Positions 1 through 10,899 of a stretch of 64,000 nucleotides of DNA are shown here, piece after piece. The notes beneath the pieces were generated by a model that did not search any database, had not been told where the DNA came from, and saw only the letters and a list, made by a program, of their open reading frames with translations. The first letter of the stretch is position 1, and every line of letters begins with the position of its first letter. Location: NCBI RefSeq assembly GCF_014650035.1, contig NZ_BMUE01000006.1, forward strand, positions 62,001 to 126,000, in the 5' to 3' direction. Both the position numbers and the translations under genes were made by a program. Source of the stretch: Streptomyces lucensis JCM 4490. Lineage in GTDB: Bacteria; Actinomycetota; Actinomycetes; Streptomycetales; Streptomycetaceae.

Positions 1-395
1 GCGCGGACGCCGGGCGGCTGCCCGGCGAGGTGCAGTCCGCGCTGGGCTGGGTGGTCCGCGAGGCGGCCACCAACGTGCTGCGGCACGGGGACGCCGGCCA
101 CTGTGCGGTGGGATTGCGGGTGCGAGAGGGGCTGGTGGTGCTGACGGTGGAGAACGACGGGGTGACCGATCCGAGTCGCGGCGCCGGCACCGGCGTTGAG
201 CGGCAGGATGGGCCGGGCGGTGGTGGTGGTTCGGGCATCGCCGGGCTGCGGGAAAGGCTGGCCGCGGTGGACGGGACGCTGGAGGCGGGGGTCGTCGGCG
301 AGGGCCGGTTCCGGGTCGTGGCCGAGGTGCCGCTGCGGGACGGTGGGACGTCCACGGCCGTCACGAGCGGGAAAGTGAGCGAAGTCACGTCATGA
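1..395 (+). CDS. Sensor histidine kinase, C-terminal part (NarL/DesK-type)
   Basis: This is the 3' end of a gene cut by the window edge. The reading frame is open from base 3 to the TGA at 393-395. The visible 131 or so residues hold an HATPase_c domain: the N-box reads REAATNVLRHG, and a later ENDG and a glycine-rich GSGIAGLRERL segment form the ATP lid. This is the pattern of HisKA_3 kinases that phosphorylate NarL/LuxR-type regulators. The stop overlaps the start of the next gene (ATGA), so kinase and regulator are translationally coupled. The sensory part lies outside the window, so the signal cannot be told. Confidence 0.9.
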   Translation, partial: ADAGRLPGEVQSALGWVVREAATNVLRHGDAGHCAVGLRVREGLVVLTVENDGVTDPSRGAGTGVERQDGPGGGGGSGIAGLRERLAAVDGTLEAGVVGEGRFRVVAEVPLRDGGTSTAVTSGKVSEVTS

Positions 396-1006
396 GCGGT
401 CCGGTACGGCTGTTGCTCGCCGACGACGAACACCTGATCCGGGGGGCGCTGGCCGCCCTGCTCTCGCTGGAGGACGACCTGCTGGTCGTCGCGGAGGCAG
501 CGAGCGGACCCGAGGCGCTGGCGATGGCCCGGGCGCACGCGCCCGACGTGGCCGTGCTCGATCTGCAGATGCCGGGCGCCGACGGTGTGAAGGTCGCCAC
601 ATCCCTGCGGACCGAACTGCCCGGCTGCCAGGTGCTGATCGTCACCGGGCACGGGCGTCCCGGGCACCTGAAACGGGCGCTCGCGGCCGGTGTGCGCGGA
701 TTCGTCCCGAAGACGGTCAGTGCCCAGCGGCTCGCCGAGATCATCCGGACGATCCATGCCGGAAACCGTTACGTCGATCCCGAGTTGGCCGCCGACGCGA
801 TCTCCGCCGGGGACTCCCCGCTGACCGCGCGGGAGGCGGAGGTCCTGGAGCTGGCCGCCGACGGCGCGCCGGTCGCGGAGATCGCCGAGCGGGCCGCGCT
901 GTCAGCCGGGACCGTGCGGAACTACCTCTCCTCGGCGGTCACGAAGCTCGGTGCGGAGAACCGCCATGCGGCAGTGCGTCTCGCACGGGAGCGAGGTTGG
1001 GTATAG
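392..1006 (+). CDS. NarL/LuxR-family response regulator
   Basis: This 204-residue regulator has a receiver domain followed by a LuxR-type helix-turn-helix. The acidic pocket is D11/D12, the phosphoacceptor is D57 (VLDLQMP), and T85 and K107 complete the switch residues. The HTH occupies about residues 140-204 and starts with LTAREAEVLELAA. It overlaps the preceding kinase gene by four bases and is its likely cognate partner. The fold resembles DesR-type regulators, but nothing here identifies the targets. The gene ends 24 bp before a tRNA gene. Confidence 0.93.
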   Translation: MSGPVRLLLADDEHLIRGALAALLSLEDDLLVVAEAASGPEALAMARAHAPDVAVLDLQMPGADGVKVATSLRTELPGCQVLIVTGHGRPGHLKRALAAGVRGFVPKTVSAQRLAEIIRTIHAGNRYVDPELAADAISAGDSPLTAREAEVLELAADGAPVAEIAERAALSAGTVRNYLSSAVTKLGAENRHAAVRLARERGWV

Positions 1007-1029
1007 TTGCTCTCGCGCCACGGCGCAGT

Positions 1030-1102
1030 GCGGACGTAGCTCAGTTGGTAGAGCGCAACCTTGCCAAGGTTGAGGTCGCGAGTTCGAGCCTCGTCGTCCG
1101 CT
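1030..1102 (+). tRNA. tRNA-Gly (GCC)
   Basis: A 73-nt cloverleaf. The acceptor stem GCGGACG pairs with CGTCCGC at 1095-1101, the anticodon loop reads TTGCCAA giving GCC, and the T-loop is TTCGAGC. CCA follows the discriminator base in the DNA. A TATAGT hexamer at 1001-1006 may be its -10 box. Confidence 0.97.
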
Positions 1103-1107
1103 CCACG

Positions 1108-1139
1108 GAGAAGCCCCCGGTTCCGGCCGGGGGCTTCTC
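1108..1139 (+). terminator. Hairpin terminator after tRNA-Gly
   Basis: A 13-bp perfect stem GAGAAGCCCCCGG / CCGGGGGCTTCTC with a short loop follows the tRNA directly. It also lies at the 3' side of the convergent purC gene, so it may serve both. Confidence 0.8.
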
Positions 1140-1172
1140 GCGTTCGCCCCGGCTCCCGCCGGGGCTCCCGCA

Positions 1173-2072
1173 TCAGGACCAGCTGACGCCGGTGAGGCGC
1201 TCGTACGCCTCCACGTACTTCTGCCGGGTCGCCGCCACGACCTCCTGCGGCAGCGGCGGCGGGGGCTGCTCGCTCGCGCGGTCCCAGCCGGACTCGGCGG
1301 AGGTCAGCCAGTCACGGACGAACTGCTTGTCGTACGACGGCTGCGCGCGGCCCGGCTGCCACTGGTCGGCCGGCCAGAAGCGGGAGGAGTCCGGGGTGAG
1401 GACCTCGTCGGCGAGGACGAGGTCGTCGCCGACGAAACCGAACTCGAACTTGGTGTCGGCGAGGATGATCCCCCGCTCGCGGGCGATGTCCCGGGCGCGG
1501 GAGTACACGGCGAGAGTGGCCTGGCGCAGCTGGGCGGCGGTCTCCGCGCCGACCTGGCGGGCGACCTCCTCGTAGGACACGTTCTCGTCGTGCTCACCCA
1601 CCTCGGCCTTGGTGGCGGGCGTGAAGATCGGCGCGGGCAGCTCGGAGCCGTCGACCAGGCCTTCGGGGAGGGCGAGGCCGCAGACCGTGCGGGACTCCTT
1701 GTACTCGGCCAGACCCGAGCCGGTGAGGTAGCCGCGGGCGACGCACTCCACCGGAACCATCCTCAGCGACTTGCAGACCAGCGTGCGGCCCGCCCAGTCG
1801 GCCGGGGCGCCCGCGGGCAGCTCGGTGCTGATGACGTGGTTGGGGGCCAGGTCGCGCAGCTGGTCGAACCACCACAGGGACAGCTGGGTGAGGACCCGGC
1901 CCTTGTCGGGGATCTCCGTGGGCAGCACCCAGTCGTAGGCGGACATGCGGTCGCTGGCGACCATCACGAGGTCGCCCGCCTCGTTCCGGTACAGCTCGCG
2001 CACCTTTCCGGTGTGCAGGTGCACCAGGCCCGGAACCTGGATCGGCTCGGGCTTTTCTACGAATCCGGACAC
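1173..2072 (-). CDS. purC: Phosphoribosylaminoimidazole-succinocarboxamide synthase (SAICAR synthetase)
   Basis: PurC joins aspartate to CAIR with ATP to make SAICAR in cytoplasmic de novo purine synthesis. The 299-residue protein shows the family signatures GKVRELY near residue 23, SDRMSAYDW, and EIPDKGRVLTQLS, and later FIxxDTKFEFG-like and SYDKQFVRDWL segments. The reading frame stays open far upstream, but the GTG at 2072 has a GGGGAGGA ribosome site six bases before it and matches family N-termini. purD lies about 4 kb downstream on the same strand, separated by two unrelated genes. Confidence 0.96.
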   Translation of the reverse strand: MSGFVEKPEPIQVPGLVHLHTGKVRELYRNEAGDLVMVASDRMSAYDWVLPTEIPDKGRVLTQLSLWWFDQLRDLAPNHVISTELPAGAPADWAGRTLVCKSLRMVPVECVARGYLTGSGLAEYKESRTVCGLALPEGLVDGSELPAPIFTPATKAEVGEHDENVSYEEVARQVGAETAAQLRQATLAVYSRARDIARERGIILADTKFEFGFVGDDLVLADEVLTPDSSRFWPADQWQPGRAQPSYDKQFVRDWLTSAESGWDRASEQPPPPLPQEVVAATRQKYVEAYERLTGVSWS

Positions 2073-2209
2073 GGTTCCTCCCCGTGGTTCTGTCCAACGC
2101 CTCGATTCTCCCTTATCGGAAGGATCGGTTTCGGTCAGGGGGGTCGGCCGCGGGCCGCCGGGGATCGGCCGGGGGTCGGCCGGGGCCCACCGGGGGGCAG
2201 TCGCGTTGG

Positions 2210-3709
2210 TCAGTCGCGTTTGCAGATGCGGTCCAGGAGGTTCGCCGTGGCGCGCTGGACGCGGGGGTCCACGTGGCCGGGGCGGTCCAGCGCCGGTGAC
2301 CAGGCGAAGGTGCCGGAGGCGAACACCCAGGCGCCGGACGGTGCCCGGTACAGCGAGGTCTCCTGGTGGCGCAGGGCGCCGTCCCCGTCGGTGTAGGGCG
2401 AGTGCGCGAGCAGGATGCGCTCGTCGTGCGGGGGCAGCGGGGTGCGTGGGAAGTAGCGGTCGGCCTCGCCTGCGACGAGGCCCTCGATCTCGTCGCCCTC
2501 GTGCGCGCCGGTCGACTCCCACAGCCAGTGGCCGGCGTTGCGGACGATCAGCGGGTGCGGCTCGGGCACCCGGCCCGCGTACTGGATGCCGACCAGCTGC
2601 TGCTCGGGCCGGTCGATCTCCCGCCACAGCACCGGCCTGCCGGGGCCCTTGCGCTTGCGGCAGGTCAGCAGCCGGTCCGGGACCCCGGACGGCGACGGCC
2701 CCAACTCCACTCGCCAGTACATGGTGTTGGCGGACAGGAAGACCAGCGAGGTGCCGCGGTCGCGGGCGTCCTCGACGGCCCGGCGCATCGGCACCGACCA
2801 GTACTCGTCGTGCCCGGGGAAGACCAGGCCCCGGTAGCGGGTGGGGTCGATCCGGCCCGCGTGCAGGTCGCGGGCGTCGGCGTAGGCGAGGTCGTAGCCG
2901 TAGCGCTCGGCCCAGCGGATGAAGTCGTAGGCGTGGCCGACGTGCAGCGGCAGGCCCGCGCCCGCGTAAGGGCGGTCGAAGGAGACCGTGGTCGCCGCGT
3001 CGGCCTCGCCGAGCAGCCGGCCCTCCTCGTCCCAGGCGTGGTAGAGGCTGGCGCCGGTGTGGCCGTCCTCCGGGTAGAGGTTGTAGGCCTGCCAGGTGAT
3101 GTCGGGCAGCAGCAGGAGCAGGTCGGCGGGGTGGTCGTCGCGGACCGTGAACGGCACGTGGGAGCGGTAGCCGTCGGCCGTGGTCAGAACGGCCACATAG
3201 GCGCCGATGCTCCAGTGCGAGGGCACCTGCAGGCGCCAGGAGAGCCACCAGTGGTGGCAGGAGACCGTCCGGTCGGCGGTGAGCGGCGGGGCCTGGACGA
3301 TGCCGGACAGGCGCGGGCTGGTGGTGATCTTGGCGGCGCCGTCGCCTCCGTAGTGGCCGATCCGGTAGATGTCGACGCTGAACTCCTGCGGCGGGTCGAC
3401 CGTGATGTGGAAGTCGATCGCCTCGCCGGGCGTGACGGCGCCGGTCGCGGTGAAACCCTTGATCTGGCGGTGCACGTCGTCAGCCGAGCGGGGCCCGGGA
3501 CCGGCCGCCCGGGGCGCGGGCACCCGGGCCCCGCCCGCGGGGCCGAGCGGCTGCGGAGTCGGTTCGACGTACCAGGGCACGACGTGTCCCGTGTCGTCGA
3601 AGTAGGTCTCACTGCCACGCAGCCAGGGCACCGGGCCCTGGCCGAAGGGGTCCGTGACGGCGTGCGCGAGTGCTCCGGACTCCCAGCGGCGGATGTGGTC
3701 CGATGCCAT
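2210..3709 (-). CDS. N,N-dimethylformamidase large-subunit-like protein
   Basis: A 499-residue soluble protein. The central and C-terminal part (about residues 90-490) resembles the beta subunit-like domain of N,N-dimethylformamidase. It has an Ig-like segment (DIYRIGHYGGDGA), then a conserved PDITWQAYNLY block and VFPGHDEYWS, where the family shows a glutamine-amidotransferase-like fold. No signal peptide is visible. The family is widespread in actinomycetes and its substrate is mostly unknown, so amide hydrolysis is only a guess. It sits alone between purC and a membrane-protein gene, all leftward. Confidence 0.8.
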   Translation of the reverse strand: MASDHIRRWESGALAHAVTDPFGQGPVPWLRGSETYFDDTGHVVPWYVEPTPQPLGPAGGARVPAPRAAGPGPRSADDVHRQIKGFTATGAVTPGEAIDFHITVDPPQEFSVDIYRIGHYGGDGAAKITTSPRLSGIVQAPPLTADRTVSCHHWWLSWRLQVPSHWSIGAYVAVLTTADGYRSHVPFTVRDDHPADLLLLLPDITWQAYNLYPEDGHTGASLYHAWDEEGRLLGEADAATTVSFDRPYAGAGLPLHVGHAYDFIRWAERYGYDLAYADARDLHAGRIDPTRYRGLVFPGHDEYWSVPMRRAVEDARDRGTSLVFLSANTMYWRVELGPSPSGVPDRLLTCRKRKGPGRPVLWREIDRPEQQLVGIQYAGRVPEPHPLIVRNAGHWLWESTGAHEGDEIEGLVAGEADRYFPRTPLPPHDERILLAHSPYTDGDGALRHQETSLYRAPSGAWVFASGTFAWSPALDRPGHVDPRVQRATANLLDRICKRD

Positions 3710-3969
3710 GATCGCTCCCCTCCCTCGTGCCCTCGTGTCGTCTTCGCGGTGCTCGTGGTGCTTCTGATGTTCGCGGTACCGGCGGTGCTCGAGGTGCTCT
3801 GTGCTCGGTGTGCCGGGGTATGTCGCCAGCCTTTGCCAAAGGCGTGGGCTGTCCCCAGCACATCACATAACGCACGTGCCCGGTCACTAGTCGTTGCTAA
3901 TTGACCTGAACTGGAAGTCGTTTTTCCGTTACGCCGGTCCGGGTGGGACGCACGGCGTGGGCGGGAGGG

Positions 3970-6081
3970 TCAGACGAGCCGTACGGGCTTCTCGGCGCGT
4001 ATCCCGGACGCGCTCAGCCAGTCGCGCAACGGGCCCGGGTCTCCCTCTTCGATCAGACTGAGCACCCTGGGCGTCAGGTCGGTGGCCCGCTCCCCGCCCA
4101 GCAGCAGGGACGGGCCGTCCAGCCAGTCCAGGGCCGGGATCGCGCCGGCGGTGTCGACGGCCGCGCAGCACACCATCGCCTTCACGTGATCGGCGAGCAG
4201 TTCGCGGGCGGTGCGCGGGGGCTGCAGGGGGACCAGCGGCAGGCCGCCGTCGTCCCACAGGGCGCTCTCGGGGCTCTGCCCGACGGCACTCGCCCCCCTC
4301 GGCACACCGGCCTCCTCCCGGGCCAGCTCGGCGCTCAGCCCGGCGGCGAGAGCGGAACTGCGCTCGGTACCGGGGTCGGCGTCGTCTTCTTCGTCGTGGA
4401 AGGCGGAGGGGTCGTCGAAGACGGAGGCGTCGTGATCGGCGAAGGAGCCGTGATCGGCGGCGGTGTCACGATCGGCGGAGGAGCCGTGATCGGTGGAGGA
4501 GTCGCGATCGGCGGAGGAGCCGTCGAAGGGGAGGGAGGGGCCGGTAGCGGCGGAGGTGTCCCGGGACTGCGCCGCCTCGTCGGCGTGGGGCGCGGTGGAG
4601 GTGCGCGGGGTGTCGGTGTGCGGGGCGTGGGTGTCGCCCGGGCCGACGTTCCCTGAACCGGTGCCTTGAAGGACGGTGCCCTCCAGGCCGGTGTCTCCGA
4701 AGCCGGTGTCCCCCGGCCCGGCGTCTTCGAGGCCGGTGTCCTCGATCCCCGTGTCTTCGAGGCCGGATCCTTCTCGCCCGGTGCCGTTCGCCGGGGCCGG
4801 TTCGGTCAGGTGGTCCAGGACGCGGGCCAGGGTGGGGCCGCCCGGGTCGGGGGTCCTGGGGTCCAGGGAGGGGCGGACGCCGAGGGCGTCGAGGACGCGG
4901 TGCAGGCGGGCCGCGTCGGCGCGCCAGGTGCGGTCCACGACCTCCTCCGGGTACGCCGGCCAGTCCACCGGGGCCCAGTCGGGGCCGCACTCGGCGGGGC
5001 CGCCGTGGAAGAGGCGCGCCGCGAGCAGCGAGGCCGCCTCGTCCACCACGCCGGGCTCCTCCAGCAGGTCGCACGCGGGGCGCTCGCCGAGCCGGGAGGT
5101 GAAGCCCTCGGCGAGGCGGTCGCGCCGGGACAGTTCCGTGAGCGCCGCCACCACGCCCGCGTCCAGGCGGGACGGCCAGCGGCCCATGCGCCAGGCGGGC
5201 AGCGCGACCCGGGTCAGCAGCCGGTCCCAGCCGGCGTAGGCGAGGCCGACCTGCTCCTGGGCGACGATCCGCAGGCCGTAGTCCACCGCCTGCGCCCGCT
5301 CGGCTGCCGCCGCGGCGACCCCGCGCTCCATCAGCGCCGCGTGTTCCCGGCAGCCGCTCAGCAGCAGCCGGGCCACCCAGCCGAGGGCCGCGCAGACTCC
5401 GCGGGTCAGCGGGCAGCGGCCGGGCGTCGCGGCGACGGCCACCGCCGCGTCCAGCCCGCGCACGAAACGGCGGGCGGCGGCTATGTCCGGGTGCGCGGAC
5501 GGGCCCGTACCGGCGACGACCGGGGCGAGGACCGCACGCAGTTCGCCGACCCTCATCCACCACAGGAACGGTGAGCCGATGACGAGGACCGGTGCGACGG
5601 GGGTGCGTCGGGAGGCGTGCGGGCCCGGGTCCGCCGGCTCGCCGGACGCCGGACCCGGCGGGGGTCCGTGGGCCGAGTGCGCGCGGTCCTCCAGCCAGCT
5701 GTCGCAGTCCGGCGTGAGCGCTATGGCCGACGGGGCCGGCACGTCCAGGCGGTCGGCGAGGTCGCGCACCATCCGGTACAGGTCGGGGGCGGACTTCTCC
5801 GGGACCGGCACCGTGGGGCTCACCGCCGGACGGGCCCGGGCCACGACCAGGGCGATACCGGTGGCGGCCAGCAGCACCAGTACGGCGAGCACGCTCACGA
5901 TCCAGCGGGCCGCGTCCCAGCCGGGGCCGACGAGTTTGCCCGTGGAACCGCCGCTCAGCAGGATCACCGCGGCGCCTGCGGGCAGCAGGGCCACCGCCAG
6001 CGCCCGGCCCCGGACCCGCAGCACGGCGAGGGCCCTGGAGCGCGCGGCCTGCGCGCCCATCTCCACACCGATTCCGGTCAC
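3970..6081 (-). CDS. Large membrane protein with degenerate M48-peptidase-like core and repeat-rich linker
   Basis: A 703-residue protein with two N-terminal membrane segments (about residues 25-45 and 63-83). A domain follows that looks like an M48 metallopeptidase: VPAPSAIALTPD, then GELRAVLAPVVAG where active enzymes carry the zinc motif HExxH. The two histidines and the glutamate are absent, so catalysis by this site is unlikely. Residues of roughly 430-570 are low complexity: about eight five-residue units of the form GxxDT, then alternating ADRD/ADHG units. A conserved 90-residue C-terminal region follows (TARELLADHVKAMVCCAAVDTAG). Function unknown. Confidence 0.75.
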   Translation of the reverse strand: MTGIGVEMGAQAARSRALAVLRVRGRALAVALLPAGAAVILLSGGSTGKLVGPGWDAARWIVSVLAVLVLLAATGIALVVARARPAVSPTVPVPEKSAPDLYRMVRDLADRLDVPAPSAIALTPDCDSWLEDRAHSAHGPPPGPASGEPADPGPHASRRTPVAPVLVIGSPFLWWMRVGELRAVLAPVVAGTGPSAHPDIAAARRFVRGLDAAVAVAATPGRCPLTRGVCAALGWVARLLLSGCREHAALMERGVAAAAAERAQAVDYGLRIVAQEQVGLAYAGWDRLLTRVALPAWRMGRWPSRLDAGVVAALTELSRRDRLAEGFTSRLGERPACDLLEEPGVVDEAASLLAARLFHGGPAECGPDWAPVDWPAYPEEVVDRTWRADAARLHRVLDALGVRPSLDPRTPDPGGPTLARVLDHLTEPAPANGTGREGSGLEDTGIEDTGLEDAGPGDTGFGDTGLEGTVLQGTGSGNVGPGDTHAPHTDTPRTSTAPHADEAAQSRDTSAATGPSLPFDGSSADRDSSTDHGSSADRDTAADHGSFADHDASVFDDPSAFHDEEDDADPGTERSSALAAGLSAELAREEAGVPRGASAVGQSPESALWDDGGLPLVPLQPPRTARELLADHVKAMVCCAAVDTAGAIPALDWLDGPSLLLGGERATDLTPRVLSLIEEGDPGPLRDWLSASGIRAEKPVRLV

Positions 6082-6296
6082 GTGCCGACCTCACCCCCTC
6101 CCTGCCGGTGCCGTGCCGTCCTGGTCTTGCTCACTCCCCCACTGTGGCACCCGCCACCGACATCGCAATGCCGGTGGGCCAAGTGCCGGAACGCTTGCGC
6201 GGCACCCTAGTTGGGGCTTCGGCCCACGTCAGCCGGATGGGGGATTGCTCACTCGATGGAATGGCTTTGGTCAGAGCTGGGTGACAGAAAGCAAAG

Positions 6297-6328
6297 ATCG
6301 GGCCCCGGATTCGGTTCCGGGGCCCGAT
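6297..6328 (-). terminator. Hairpin terminator downstream of purD
   Basis: A 13-bp perfect stem (arms 6297-6309 and 6316-6328, G+C-rich centre) lies 50 bp past the purD stop on the leftward transcript. The rest of the 6082-6379 gap holds only the upstream region of the neighbouring membrane-protein gene; no ORF is convincing there. Confidence 0.75.
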
Positions 6329-6379
6329 GGGGTGCGGGGGCGGGCGTCGTGCCCGCAGGCGTAGCCTCGCGGGTCCGGC

Positions 6380-7630
<1,251 letters not shown>

Positions 7631-7724
7631 GGGGGTCAGCCTATCGGCAAGGTTGCCGAAGGCCGGGCGCCGGGGAAGCCGTACGTTCCTACAAGGGCCC
7701 TTCTGGGGCTGCTCGCGGAGCGGG

Positions 7725-10094
7725 CTACTCGTTGGAGAACTCCTCGACCACCGTCGCCCCCAGTTCCCGCACGATCAGGTCGTGACCGGAGAGGGCCGAC
7801 TCGTCGAGGTCGGGGTCGTCGTCCTCGGGGATGTCGTCCTCGGGGGCGACCGGAGGCGGCTCGGGGGCGGCCGTGGACCGTGGGGCGGCGGGGGGCGCCG
7901 CCAGGGCTGAGGCGGGGCCGCCCTGCGCGGAGGACGGCTGCGCGGAGGCCTGCTGCGGGGAGGACGGGGCGGCCGCGGGCCGGGGCGCGGCCGGGGCGCC
8001 GTAGCCACCGCCGCCGGTGGGAGCGCCGCCGTAGCCGCCACCGGCCGGGGCACCGCCGTAACCGCCGCCTCCTCCGAAGCCCGACGAACCGCCGGCCGAC
8101 GGGGCCGAGCCGCCGCCGGACGGGTCGACGACCGGCTCGATCTTCCACTGCACGCCGAACTGCTCGGCCAGCGCCTGCCGCAGCACGTCCTCGCTGCCGC
8201 TGCCCGCGAAGTTGTCGCGGGCTCCGGCGTTGACGAAGCCGATCTGGAGGGTGGTGCCGTCGAAACCGGCCACATGGGCGTTCTGGCTGAGCAGGATCCA
8301 GGTGAAGCGGCGGCGGTTCTTGACGGCCTCCAGGATGTTCGGCCAGAGGGCTCGGGGGTCCAGGCCGCCGGCGGGAGCACCCGCGGGCGGGGGCGGAGCG
8401 GAGGCTGCCTGGTGCTGCGGCTGCGCGGGGGCCGGGGCAGGGGCCGAGCCGGAGGCAGGAGCGCGGCCGGGGGCCGGGGCCTGCCCCTGCTGGGCACCGG
8501 CCGGGGCCGCCGCCGTGGGCCAGCCCCCGGGGCGCCGCCCGCTGCCGGCGGAGGCGGCGGCGGCGGCGGGCCAGGATCCGGGGGCGGCGGCAGGGGCCAC
8601 GGAGGCCGCTGGAGGCTGCGCTGCGGGTACGGGGGCGGGGGCCGGTGCTTCCCTCTCGGCCGCAGGGGGCACCGCAGTGGGCGCGGGGGCCATGGAGGCG
8701 GCCGGAGCGGCGGCAGCGGCCCCGGAGGCGGCCGGAACGGAGGCAGGGGCGTCCGGCGCGGAAGGCGTGGCGGGGCCGCCGGCTCCGCCCGCGGGGCCGC
8801 CCGTGCCCCGTACCGCCGCCCGGGCGGCAGCGGGTCCGCCCCCGGCCGGTACGGGTGGTACGGGTGCACCGGCGCCATGGGCCTCGGGACCGGGCACGTA
8901 CCCCATGGCGGGCGCGCCGGCGCCGCCGGAGAAGTTGACGCCGCGCTCGAGACGGTCGAGGCGGGCCATCACGGACCGCTCGTCGCCGTAGGCGGCGGGG
9001 AGCAGCACGCGCGCGCAGATCAGTTCCAGCTGGAGGCGGGGCGAGGTCGCGCCGCGCATCTCGGTGAGGCCCTCGTTGACGAGGTCGGCGGCGCGGCTCA
9101 GCTCGGCCGCGCCGAAGGTGGACGCCTGGGCCTGCATGCGCTCCAGGACGTCGGCGGGGGCGTCGAGGAGCCCCTTCCCGACGGCGTCCGGCACGGCGGC
9201 GAGGATCACCAGGTCCCGCAACCGCTCCAGCAGGTCGGCGACGAACCGGCGCGGATCGTTGCCGCCCTCGATGATCCGGTCCACGACCTCGAAGGCCGCG
9301 GCCCCGTCACCGGTGGCGAAGGCCTCGACGACCGAGTCGAGCAGGGACCCGTCGGTGTACCCGAGCAGGGAGGTCGCCATGGCGTACGTCACGCCCTCCG
9401 CGCCCGCGCCGGCGAGGAGCTGGTCCATGACGGACATGGAGTCACGCACCGACCCGGCGCCCGCGCGCACGACGAGCGGCAGCACGCCTTCCTCGACCGG
9501 GATGTCCTCCCGTCCGCACACCTCGGCGAGGTAGTCGCGCAGGGTCCCGGGCGGCACGAGCCGGAAGGGGTAGTGATGGGTCCGCGAGCGGATGGTCCCG
9601 ATGACCTTCTCGGGCTCGGTGGTGGCGAAGATGAACTTGAGGTGCTCCGGGGGCTCCTCCACGACCTTCAGCAGCGCGTTGAAGCCGGCCGAGGTGACCA
9701 TGTGGGCCTCGTCGATGATGTAGATCTTGTACCGGCTGCTCGCGGGCCCGAAGAAGGCCTTCTCCCGCAGCTCACGGGCGTCGTCGACGCCACCGTGCGA
9801 AGCGGCGTCGATCTCGATGACGTCGATCGACCCCGGGCCGTTCCTCGCCAGGTCCCGGCACGACTGGCACTCCCCGCACGGCGTCGGGGTGGGACCCTGC
9901 TCACAGTTCAGGCAGCGGGCCAGGATGCGCGCGCTGGTCGTCTTCCCGCACCCACGCGGCCCGCTGAACAGGTACGCGTGATTGACCCGGTTGTTCCGCA
10001 GCGCCTGCTGCAGCGGGTCGGTGACATGCTCCTGCCCGATGACCTCGGCAAAGGTCTCCGGGCGATAGCGGCGGTACAGCGCGAGAGACGACAC
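7725..10094 (-). CDS. dnaX: DNA polymerase III subunits gamma/tau
   Basis: The clamp-loader ATPase of DNA polymerase III. The 789-residue protein opens with [18 protein letters not shown], then Walker [13 protein letters not shown], a four-cysteine zinc module (CLNCEQG...CGECQSC), Walker B IDEAH and the SRC-like sensor RSRTHHYPF. After about residue 380 comes a very long Ala/Pro/Gly-rich linker. A conserved C-terminal domain ([19 protein letters not shown]) and a Gly/Tyr-rich tail follow. GTG at 10094 is preferred over an in-frame codon at 10124 because homologues begin at SSLALYRRY. No obvious frameshift site for a separate gamma form was seen. Confidence 0.95.
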   Translation of the reverse strand: MSSLALYRRYRPETFAEVIGQEHVTDPLQQALRNNRVNHAYLFSGPRGCGKTTSARILARCLNCEQGPTPTPCGECQSCRDLARNGPGSIDVIEIDAASHGGVDDARELREKAFFGPASSRYKIYIIDEAHMVTSAGFNALLKVVEEPPEHLKFIFATTEPEKVIGTIRSRTHHYPFRLVPPGTLRDYLAEVCGREDIPVEEGVLPLVVRAGAGSVRDSMSVMDQLLAGAGAEGVTYAMATSLLGYTDGSLLDSVVEAFATGDGAAAFEVVDRIIEGGNDPRRFVADLLERLRDLVILAAVPDAVGKGLLDAPADVLERMQAQASTFGAAELSRAADLVNEGLTEMRGATSPRLQLELICARVLLPAAYGDERSVMARLDRLERGVNFSGGAGAPAMGYVPGPEAHGAGAPVPPVPAGGGPAAARAAVRGTGGPAGGAGGPATPSAPDAPASVPAASGAAAAAPAASMAPAPTAVPPAAEREAPAPAPVPAAQPPAASVAPAAAPGSWPAAAAASAGSGRRPGGWPTAAAPAGAQQGQAPAPGRAPASGSAPAPAPAQPQHQAASAPPPPAGAPAGGLDPRALWPNILEAVKNRRRFTWILLSQNAHVAGFDGTTLQIGFVNAGARDNFAGSGSEDVLRQALAEQFGVQWKIEPVVDPSGGGSAPSAGGSSGFGGGGGYGGAPAGGGYGGAPTGGGGYGAPAAPRPAAAPSSPQQASAQPSSAQGGPASALAAPPAAPRSTAAPEPPPVAPEDDIPEDDDPDLDESALSGHDLIVRELGATVVEEFSNE

Positions 10095-10156
10095 GCATAC
10101 GAGGTTAATGGCGCCCACCGACAACCGGCCCCGCCCGAGGACGGCCGGGAACGCAA

Positions 10157-10246
10157 GGGCCCCCCACGCACCCGCCAGAGCCGACCTACCCTTGCTGCCT
10201 TCCGGCCCTGGGGGAGTTCAGTCAGATAGCGCCGCGTGAGGGGCTG
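10157..10246 (-). ncRNA. ffs: Signal recognition particle RNA (4.5S, small bacterial type)
   Basis: Read leftward, the sequence contains the domain IV core GCCGGAAGGCAGCAAGGGTA, with the GGAA loop and the conserved asymmetric bulge that binds Ffh. The ends pair: GCCCCTCACGC at 10234-10244 with GCGTGGGGGGC at 10159-10169. It lies between dnaX and tRNA-Ser, a common actinomycete arrangement. The exact ends are estimated from the pairing. Confidence 0.92.
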
Positions 10247-10320
10247 CGCCCACAGTACCCGATCCGGGCCTGCGGCAACGAGTTCGCGAGCACTCCCCTC
10301 GGTCATGTAATGTTTCCGGC

Positions 10321-10405
10321 GGAGGATTCGCCTAGAGGCCTAGGGCGCACGCTTGGAAAGCGTGTTGGGGGCAACCCCTCACGAGTTCGAATCTCGTATC
10401 CTCCG
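10321..10405 (+). tRNA. tRNA-Ser (GGA)
   Basis: An 85-nt class II tRNA. The acceptor GGAGGAT pairs with ATCCTCC (10398-10404), the anticodon loop TTGGAAA gives GGA, a long variable arm follows, and the T-loop is TTCGAAT. CCA is encoded. A decayed integrase lies about 90 bp past its 3' end, suggesting use as an integration site. Confidence 0.97.
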
Positions 10406-10429
10406 CCAGTGCCTCACCGGGCACGATGT

Positions 10430-10463
10430 CGAAGGGCCCCACTGTTCGCAGTGGGGCCCTTCG
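10430..10463 (+). terminator. Terminator after tRNA-Ser(GGA)
   Basis: A 14-bp perfect inverted repeat (CGAAGGGCCCCACT / AGTGGGGCCCTTCG) with a GTTCGC loop follows the tRNA. Confidence 0.8.
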
Positions 10464-10494
10464 ACGTCGTCCGTCTCGGTCTGCGTCTCAGCCG

Positions 10495-10830
10495 GTCTTT
10501 CCCTCGGCCGGGCGGCACCCGGAGCGCGTCGCCGACCTGCTGAGCGACCTTGCGGAGCATGACTCCCGTCACATTCACCCGCATGCACCGGGCTCGCACG
10601 CGGGTCACTCCCCCGAGCTCCACGCCCGTGATCGAGTCGATCACGACTTGCGGACACCGAGGATCAGGAGGACGGCCGCGGCGGTGTGCCGAGCGTCGTA
10701 CAGACGGCCGTCCCGGCCACCACCGTCCCGAAGCAGCCGCTTCCAGGCGTGAAAGTCGGTGTTCGGGCTCGGCGGCCCTGAGGCGAAGACGTACCCCTTG
10801 CCCTCCCAGTCGGCGCCGGCCGCGCTCCTG
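10495..10830 (-). pseudogene. Tyrosine recombinase (integrase), C-terminal remnant
   Basis: Read leftward from about 10830, the frame gives DWEGKGYVFASGPPSPN, then DFHAWKRLLRDGG, then GRLYDARHTAAAVLLILGV and a TGA at 10641-10643. This is the box II region (H-x-x-R within DARHT) of phage-type integrases, closely resembling the intact integrase at 32241-33503. Past the stop another frame (10414-10640) carries material like the RYQHM...VAQQVG tail, implying a frameshift or deletion. The N-terminal two thirds are missing. It is non-functional. Confidence 0.75.
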
Positions 10831-10899
10831 GTGCTGGCACAGGGTCTTGATCAGCGGCCGCGACCGTCGTGGTAAGCGCGTGCGCCGACGTCCTGGGAC

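Noticed and set aside
1173..3248. A 691-codon open frame covering purC and its upstream region
   Set aside because: Only the last 299 codons are protein-like; the upstream part is the antisense-like shadow of the dimethylformamidase-like gene, and a clear GTG with ribosome site starts purC at 2072.
7725..10094. Programmed frameshift producing a short gamma subunit
   Set aside because: No A-rich slippery run or following hairpin at the end of the ATPase part was seen in this G+C-rich gene.
8274..10229. Long rightward frame opposite dnaX
   Set aside because: It is a typical high-G+C shadow: Gly/Arg-rich, spanning the SRP RNA and antisense to a well-supported gene.
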